From Fodinibius salicampi (lineage in GTDB: Bacteria > Bacteroidota > Rhodothermia > Balneolales > Balneolaceae), in contig NZ_BAABRS010000002.1 in the NCBI RefSeq assembly GCF_039545095.1, positions 434,001 through 498,000 of the forward strand: DNA of 64,000 nt, given 5' to 3'. Each line of letters begins with the position of its first letter. Positions within the stretch are counted from its first letter, which is position 1. Of this stretch, positions 58,581 through 64,000 are shown piece by piece. Under the pieces are notes generated by a model. It had not been told where the DNA came from. It ran no database searches and was given only the letters and a program-made list of their open reading frames with translations. Position numbers and translations under genes: made by a program.

Positions 58581-61094
58581 ATGGATTATTTGAATTTCAT
58601 GCGTCATAAAGGATGGGCAGTGTTACTGCTATCAATTGGTTTGGTAGCAGGTTGCGCCACTTCTAAAGAAACAACAAGTTCCGGTAAGTCCGCCTCGCAA
58701 GAAGAGAACGGTGAAAATGGAGATTATAAAGCTTATGAGAAGGTTATAACGGATGAGGCCCAATCGGATGAAGGGTTATTTACGGTCCATAAAGTAGACA
58801 ATAAGTATTACTATGAAATTCCTGATTCAGTCTTGAATCAGGAGATGTTGCTGGTTAGTCGTATTGCCGGTACTCAAAATGATCTCAGTTTTGGAGGAGC
58901 AGGAATGAAAGCCCGTTCCCAACAAGTAGTACGCTGGCAGATAAAGGATGATAATATTCTGTTGCGTCATGTCTCATATGAAAGTATCGCAGATGAAAAT
59001 AATCCCATATATGAATCTGTAAAGAATAATAATTATGAACCAATCGTACATAGTTTTGATATAGAAACTATAAAAAAGGATTCGGTTTCGGAAAATACCA
59101 AAGTTATTGAAGTTACCGACTTTTTTACTTCTGATGTACCGTTGATTAGTGGTTTAAGTGATGGACAGCGCAAGCAGTTTGAAGTACGTCGTTTGGATGG
59201 AGAACGTAGTTTGATTGACAGTATCCGTGCCTATCCGGAAAATATTGAAACCCGACATATCCTGACCTATGAGTCCGGTAGTCCACCGGATGACGCTCCT
59301 ACAGGGACTATTTCTTTGGAAATGAACCAGTCGATGATTCTTCTTCCGGATCAACAGATGGAGAAACGAGTTGTTGATGATCGTGTAGGTTATTTTTCGA
59401 TCGAACAAATTAAATATGGCGGTGAGCGGCATCGGGCTGATGAAAAACAGTTTGTGACGCGGTATGAATTGGTGCCTAAGGATAAGGAAGCCTATCTCGA
59501 TGGAGAGCTCGTGGAACCGGTGGAACCCATTGTCTATTATATAGATCCAGCAACACCCAAAAAGTGGCGTCCATATCTAAAACAGGGCGTAGAAGATTGG
59601 CAGAAAGCATTTGAGGAAGCAGGCTTTAAAAATGCTATTATTGCCAAGGATCCCCCCTCTGAAGAGGAGAATCCCGAATTTACGCCCGAAGATGTTCGCT
59701 ATTCAGTAATACGATATATAGCAAATGATATTCCTAATGCCCAGGGTCCGCATGTGCACGATCCGCGAACGGGACAAATTCTCGAGAGCGATATCCTGTG
59801 GTATCATAACGTGATGAATTTATTGAGAAACTGGTATTTTGTACAAACGGCCGCTGCCAATCCAGAGGCACGTTCGGTACAGTTTGAGGATGAAGTTATG
59901 GGAGAATTAGTTCGGTTTGTGTCGGCCCATGAAGTAGGACATACACTGGGCCTTCCCCACAACTGGGGTTCCAGCTATGCCTATCCGGTAGATTCACTGC
60001 GATCTCCAAGCTTTACAGAAGAGCATGGAACCGCTCCTTCTATCATGGACTATGCCCGTTTTAACTATATTGCTCAGCCAGGTGACGGCGTGGAAAGTTT
60101 TGGACCCGCCATCGGTGAATACGATGAGTGGTCAATTAAGTGGGGCTATACGTGGTTCCCCGAGGATATGAGTCAGGAAGAGCAGCAGGCTACCCTAAAT
60201 GAATGGACGCGCGAGCGCGCTGATGATCCTCGTTATTTCTATGGCCGACAAACGGGCAGTAAAATTGATCCCCGTTCTCAAAATGAAGATCTCGGTAATG
60301 ATGCCATGAAAGCAGGTGAGCTGGGTATTGAAAATCTGAAACGCATTACCGATAACCTTATCGAGTGGACCCACCGCGAAGGGGCCGACTACGATGAGCT
60401 GGAAGAACTCTATGATAATGTGGTGACCCAATGGGGGCGCTATATGGGACACGTAACCAAAAACGTGGGTGGTGTCTATGAAAATCATAAAACTTATAGT
60501 CAGAATGGACCTGTTTATCAGTTTGTGCCCAGAGAGACCCAGGAAAGGGCAATGACATTTCTGGGGGAATTTGCCTTTTCAACTCCTGAATGGATGCTCA
60601 ATGAAGACATCCTGGATCGTATAAATCAGTCTACGGTCGTTAATAATTTACGTAGCGCCCAGGTAAATGTGCTTAACGATCTTACCAATCCACAACGTAT
60701 TGCCCGGCTCATTGAGTTCGATGCCCGCAGTAGTGATGATACCTATGATACTTTTGAAATGATGGATGATGTCAGAAGCATTATCTGGAGCGAATTGGAA
60801 AACAATACTGCTATTGGAGTGCACCGCCGGAACTTACAGCGTGCTTATATTGAACGGATGGCGTACCTGATGACTGAGGAACTTCCGGATGTGTCCGGGG
60901 AGATGAAGGAATACTACGGATGGACCGATGTAGATGTTAGTCAATCTGATATCCGCCCCATCGTACGTGATCAGCTTGAAACGTTGCAAAGGGACATACA
61001 GCGCACTCAAAGTCGGGTCAGCGACCGGGCAACCCGTGTACACCTTGCGGATGCAGAACAACGAATTGAAAATATTTTGGATCCGAATAGCTGA
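58581..61094 (+). CDS. Zinc-dependent metzincin lipoprotein (DUF5117/DUF4953 type)
   Basis: The 837-residue protein has a lipobox (GLVAGC, Cys near 25) and a long N-terminal domain typical of these Bacteroidota lipoproteins (DEGLFTVHKVDNKYYYEIPD, GGAGMKARSQQVVRW). The metzincin catalytic motif is HEVGHTLGLPHN (HExxHxxGxxH), with YAYPVDSLRSPSF and the downstream Met in SIMDYARFNY as the Met-turn. It probably degrades proteins outside the cell or in the periplasm. ATG at 58581 is used; ATG at 58602 is in frame and also plausible. A clear terminator follows at 61130. Confidence 0.92.
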   Translation: MDYLNFMRHKGWAVLLLSIGLVAGCATSKETTSSGKSASQEENGENGDYKAYEKVITDEAQSDEGLFTVHKVDNKYYYEIPDSVLNQEMLLVSRIAGTQNDLSFGGAGMKARSQQVVRWQIKDDNILLRHVSYESIADENNPIYESVKNNNYEPIVHSFDIETIKKDSVSENTKVIEVTDFFTSDVPLISGLSDGQRKQFEVRRLDGERSLIDSIRAYPENIETRHILTYESGSPPDDAPTGTISLEMNQSMILLPDQQMEKRVVDDRVGYFSIEQIKYGGERHRADEKQFVTRYELVPKDKEAYLDGELVEPVEPIVYYIDPATPKKWRPYLKQGVEDWQKAFEEAGFKNAIIAKDPPSEEENPEFTPEDVRYSVIRYIANDIPNAQGPHVHDPRTGQILESDILWYHNVMNLLRNWYFVQTAAANPEARSVQFEDEVMGELVRFVSAHEVGHTLGLPHNWGSSYAYPVDSLRSPSFTEEHGTAPSIMDYARFNYIAQPGDGVESFGPAIGEYDEWSIKWGYTWFPEDMSQEEQQATLNEWTRERADDPRYFYGRQTGSKIDPRSQNEDLGNDAMKAGELGIENLKRITDNLIEWTHREGADYDELEELYDNVVTQWGRYMGHVTKNVGGVYENHKTYSQNGPVYQFVPRETQERAMTFLGEFAFSTPEWMLNEDILDRINQSTVVNNLRSAQVNVLNDLTNPQRIARLIEFDARSSDDTYDTFEMMDDVRSIIWSELENNTAIGVHRRNLQRAYIERMAYLMTEELPDVSGEMKEYYGWTDVDVSQSDIRPIVRDQLETLQRDIQRTQSRVSDRATRVHLADAEQRIENILDPNS

Positions 61095-61129
61095 TTTTCA
61101 AACTAAATAATTGCAAATATTAATTATTA

Positions 61130-61156
61130 AACCCCGGTTTATCACCGGGGTTTTTT
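61130..61156 (+). terminator. Rho-independent terminator after the metzincin gene
   Basis: AACCCCGGT and ACCGGGGTT form a GC-rich 9-bp stem with a 5-nt loop, followed by TTTTTT on the plus strand, 36 bp after the stop codon. Confidence 0.9.
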
Positions 61157-61260
61157 ATTGATTGAACACTGAATTTTATTTTGGATAAATTTTCGGAACA
61201 ACAAGTTTCAAAATGACTACTAACAGCTAAAAGATAATAACAATATTAACTTAGCAGCTG

Positions 61261-62355
61261 ATGAAAAACAGAATAGTTCTTTTTATAGCTATAATAGCGC
61301 TATTTACTGCATGTGATAATTCCAACAATAATTTTTCGTCAACTGTTGAAAGCTTGGAGGGATCAACCTATAGCAGCATTATTCCATGTGCAGACTGCGA
61401 GGGAATAGCGTTTGAACTTACTTTGAAAGAAAACCAAAAGTATGAAAGTTCATCAGTTTATATTGGGGAAAGTAGTCGTCCTTTTATAGAAAAGGGTACT
61501 TGGAGTGTAAAAGAAGATACCTTGCTGGCTTTGGAAGAAAAATCAGGTACTTCTAAAGAATTTACAATTGACGACAGCCTACTGGTAATGTTGGATCAGC
61601 AAGGAAAGGAAATTACAGGATCTCTCACTGATCGGTATATTTTAGACAAGCAGCCTTTAAAAACTGCAGAACGCCATTCCCAATGGACAGAGTTGCAAAA
61701 GGAAGGTGTTGACTTCCGCGGAGCGGGTAACGAGCCGTTCTGGCGATTAAAAATAGACTTTGATAATAATACCCGCTTCGAAGTTTTGGACGGAGATACC
61801 GTAGTAATATCAACTCCTGAGATAGAAAAGGATTCAACCAGTAAAGCACGTCTTATAAAAGCTGAAACAGAATCAGGATCTTTTACTGCTTTATTTTCTC
61901 CTATTGGATGTACGGATAGCATGTCGGGTATATTATTTACTCATCGTGTTATCGTAGAAATAGGAGAAGAAACGTATCGGGGATGCGGGAGCATGATCAC
62001 TGATCGCTATAAATTGCATGATTTCTGGACCCTTCATTCTTTAAACAATGCTGAAATATCCGAAGAGGCCTTTTTAAGGCAGTTACCGGCATTACAGATT
62101 AACCTTAATAAACAACAGGTTCATGGGCATACAGGCTGTAACCAGTTAAATGGCAAGTTGACAATTGGCCAGGATAGCTTGTCTTTTGGGGAACTCATTA
62201 CTACCAAAGTGGCATGTCAGGATCAGGATGCAAGGGAACTCGAATCACAGTTCAAGGAAGCCTTAAGCGAAACTAATAAATATGATATAAGCAACGAGCG
62301 GCTGCTTTTACTGCATGATGAGGATACAGTGATGACATTTCACCGATCGGAGTAG
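61261..62355 (+). CDS. NlpE / COG3650 / META-domain lipoprotein
   Basis: The 364-residue protein has a lipobox (LFTAC, Cys near 18) and three domains. First is a copper-resistance NlpE-like domain with IIPCADCEGI (CxxC near 41-44). Second is a COG3650-type domain starting FRGAGNEPFWRLKID, with a Cys near 220. Third is a C-terminal META (HslJ-like) domain with HGHTGCNQLNGKL and TKVACQDQ. NlpE senses copper and envelope stress in enterobacteria; here only the domain is shared. The copper block nearby makes a metal or redox envelope role plausible. It starts 104 bp after the metzincin terminator. Confidence 0.85.
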   Translation: MKNRIVLFIAIIALFTACDNSNNNFSSTVESLEGSTYSSIIPCADCEGIAFELTLKENQKYESSSVYIGESSRPFIEKGTWSVKEDTLLALEEKSGTSKEFTIDDSLLVMLDQQGKEITGSLTDRYILDKQPLKTAERHSQWTELQKEGVDFRGAGNEPFWRLKIDFDNNTRFEVLDGDTVVISTPEIEKDSTSKARLIKAETESGSFTALFSPIGCTDSMSGILFTHRVIVEIGEETYRGCGSMITDRYKLHDFWTLHSLNNAEISEEAFLRQLPALQINLNKQQVHGHTGCNQLNGKLTIGQDSLSFGELITTKVACQDQDARELESQFKEALSETNKYDISNERLLLLHDEDTVMTFHRSE

Positions 62356-62374
62356 AGCGGTATTTAGATTATTT

Positions 62375-63529
62375 TTATATGTCAATATCGGTTAATACAT
62401 CCAGCAGGGCATCGATATCTTTTTTCTCATTATATACATTGGGGGAAATACGAAGGGAACTGCCCCGCAGAGAAAGATGAATGTTCCGGTTGATTAAGCG
62501 ATTATTTAAATTATCCATATCTATCTTCTTCGGCAGCCGTATTCCAAACATATGATGTCCACGCCAGGCAGGGTCCTCGACCTGGTACCCGAACGTTTTT
62601 AGTTCTTGAATAAAATTTGTCGTTAATTTTTTGCAATATTGCTGGATGTTCTTAGGATTCCACTCCAGAATTAGTTTTAATGCCTCAATCATCATGGGAA
62701 CGAGAATAAAATTACTGCGTTCTCCCACATCAAATCGTTTGGCACCAGGTTGATATGCTTCCTTATAATCAATGAGTCCGCTGAAGTCTTCGCTGTTTTT
62801 ACGTACAATCCACCCCTCCTCGAGCGGTTGTCCCTCTTGTAAACGGGAACTAAAATAACCCAGTGCCATAGAGTAGGGGCCCATCAACCATTTGTAACCG
62901 GCGCAAATCAAAGCATCGGGCCGGACATTTTGCACGTCAATGGGAAGGGCGCCTACCGATTGCGTCCCATCAATCACAAAATATCCATCGTTTTTCCGGA
63001 TACGTTTTCCTATTTCTTCTACATCGAAAAGGGTACCATCCGTCCAGTGTACGTTTCCAAGTGCAACCAATAACGTGTTTGAATTTATAGCTTTCAGTAT
63101 GTGCTTGTTCCATTGTCGGCCCCGTCCTTCGGAAAGGGGAGGAGCTTCGATAATCTGTAGCTTGCAATCATGCTCATTACAAAACCGTTTCCATGCATAA
63201 ACGTTGCTGGGGAATTGTTCTCCGGCAATGATGACGGTATTTCCCTTTGAAGAATCGATATTCTGTGCTGCTGTTGCCAGTCCATAGGATACAGAAGGCA
63301 TAATGGCAATATCGGCAGACCGTTTGGCATTTATGAGTTGAGCAAATAATACACGCAGTCGGTTACTATCTGTAAAAAAATCTTCGGGAGCGGTTTCCCA
63401 GGGACGATTTTTTTGTCTGATTCCCCTTATACCTGCTTCTTCAACGGTCTTGGGGAGTGGTGCCAGGTAAGAACAGTTGATATAATGATGATTATCGGGA
63501 AGGGAAAACAGGTGCTTTTGACAATCCAT
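62375..63529 (-). CDS. Class V PLP aminotransferase (cysteine-desulfurase-like)
   Basis: The 384-residue protein opens MDCQKHLFSLPDNHHYINCS and has the class V aminotransferase fold: PSVSYGLATAAQN, AGEQFPSNVYAWK, NVHWTDGTLFDVEEIG, VIDGTQSVGALPIDV with the PLP-binding Asp, and ICAGYKWLMGPYSM with the Schiff-base lysine. There is no signal peptide. It resembles kynureninase/SufS-like relatives of unknown substrate rather than true IscS; no scaffold genes are adjacent. It is convergent with the NlpE-like gene. Confidence 0.85.
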   Translation of the reverse strand: MDCQKHLFSLPDNHHYINCSYLAPLPKTVEEAGIRGIRQKNRPWETAPEDFFTDSNRLRVLFAQLINAKRSADIAIMPSVSYGLATAAQNIDSSKGNTVIIAGEQFPSNVYAWKRFCNEHDCKLQIIEAPPLSEGRGRQWNKHILKAINSNTLLVALGNVHWTDGTLFDVEEIGKRIRKNDGYFVIDGTQSVGALPIDVQNVRPDALICAGYKWLMGPYSMALGYFSSRLQEGQPLEEGWIVRKNSEDFSGLIDYKEAYQPGAKRFDVGERSNFILVPMMIEALKLILEWNPKNIQQYCKKLTTNFIQELKTFGYQVEDPAWRGHHMFGIRLPKKIDMDNLNNRLINRNIHLSLRGSSLRISPNVYNEKKDIDALLDVLTDIDI

Positions 63530-63599
63530 TTTATTGCTGATGGTTAATGAGTGTAATTAAGTAATAAATTGAAATAAGAGTAACCGTTAAATTTTGCTT

Positions 63600-64000
63600 T
63601 TAACCTTTGAGTGTATCAGTTATCCGAAAGCTTTCTGGTCCAAATTGGAAAAGCACATCCAGAATACTACACCAAGGTTCAAATCCGTCAAAGTGTTGAT
63701 GATATTGAGGATGGCTGAAATCAAGAACCGATTTCAGCTCCGCTTGCCGCTGGTAATGGCGACTGTCATATTCTTGAAAGAGAGTCTCCGCTCCCAGCCG
63801 TTCGGCCAAGAGATTCGGATCAGAAGTATAATCAGCCAGGTTGCTTGCCAATTCATATTCCATGCTAATATCCATAAAACGAAACAGGCGTTTTTGCAGA
63901 TAGAGAATAAAGTCCATCAAATAGGTGTAATCCTTCGCCGATTTGAAATCGGCTTTTATTTCCGGTTCATAAAAATCATAATAGATGCTATTCCGGTAAT
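63600..64000 (-). CDS. Unidentified protein, 5' end beyond the window
   Basis: The frame is open from the right edge to the stop at 63600, about 132 residues. It includes YYDFYEPEIKADFKSAKDYT and FILYLQKRLFRFMDISMEYE, a mainly helical, soluble sequence. The start lies outside the window, since the frame continues above the first internal Met (63920). I do not recognise a family. It lies 71 bp upstream of the aminotransferase on the same strand and may be in its operon. Confidence 0.65.
   Translation of the reverse strand, partial: YRNSIYYDFYEPEIKADFKSAKDYTYLMDFILYLQKRLFRFMDISMEYELASNLADYTSDPNLLAERLGAETLFQEYDSRHYQRQAELKSVLDFSHPQYHQHFDGFEPWCSILDVLFQFGPESFRITDTLKG

Overview
The window looks like chromosome from a member of the Balneolota/Rhodothermota-Bacteroidota lineage. 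The pointers are the division cluster mraZ-rsmH-ftsL-like-ftsI-murE, an ftsI with PASTA domains, a 'GlmU family' nucleotidyltransferase next to glmS, many lipoproteins, metzincin and M1 peptidases, a HisKA_2 kinase, and promoters of the TTTG...TAnnTTTG type. Genus-level placement is inference. No prophage, insertion sequence, CRISPR array or rRNA is visible. One tRNA is present, tRNA-Leu(CAG).

Layout. Positions 1-5168 (minus): start of the division/cell-wall cluster, with murE running off the left edge and three 10-bp-phased GTGGG boxes in front of mraZ. 5600-6469: a secreted protein. 7040-13143 (minus): glutamate synthase gltB-gltD. 13208-19610 (minus): a methionine operon (CoA-binding protein, O-acetylhomoserine sulfhydrylase, OsmC-like, metX, aspartokinase/homoserine dehydrogenase). 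Its leader holds, in order, a promoter, a 26-codon Cys/Met-containing ORF inside a long hairpin, a terminator, a SAM-I riboswitch and a second terminator. 19619-23058 (minus): M1 peptidase, era, pdxJ. 23151-24984 (plus): NlpC/P60 lipoprotein and aldose epimerase.

25109-34477 is more accessory. It holds an AT-rich Mrr-like nuclease, a thioredoxin lipoprotein interrupted at a G6 run, a five-PAS histidine kinase, a membrane protein, and an exported RraA-like / Tat-exported enolase-superfamily / BASS transporter trio. 34658-39092 is argB-argD-argC-argJ. It is followed by a compact set of ATP-grasp enzyme, uncharacterised papain-like Cys protein (659 aa) and alanine racemase (39293-43709). 44118-47571 is a patatin-like phospholipase, lipoprotein, small helical protein and amidase-SH3 group. 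After small secreted proteins and a Tat-like aminotransferase come the tRNA, the divergent glmU-like/glmS pair, a copper block (HMA-AraC regulator and CopA), a YvlD-like membrane protein, a PmtA-like methyltransferase, a metzincin lipoprotein, an NlpE/META lipoprotein and a class V aminotransferase. The right edge cuts an unidentified gene.

How the genes work together. The met operon takes aspartate to homoserine, O-acetylhomoserine and homocysteine, under SAM control. The arg genes make N-acetylornithine and recycle the acetyl group. glmS and the glmU-like gene feed amino-sugar nucleotides to the wall cluster. The less explained sets are the met leader, the ATP-grasp/Cys-protein/racemase trio, the patatin-amidase group and the periplasmic sugar-acid trio. 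All function calls are from reading motifs; no database search was run.
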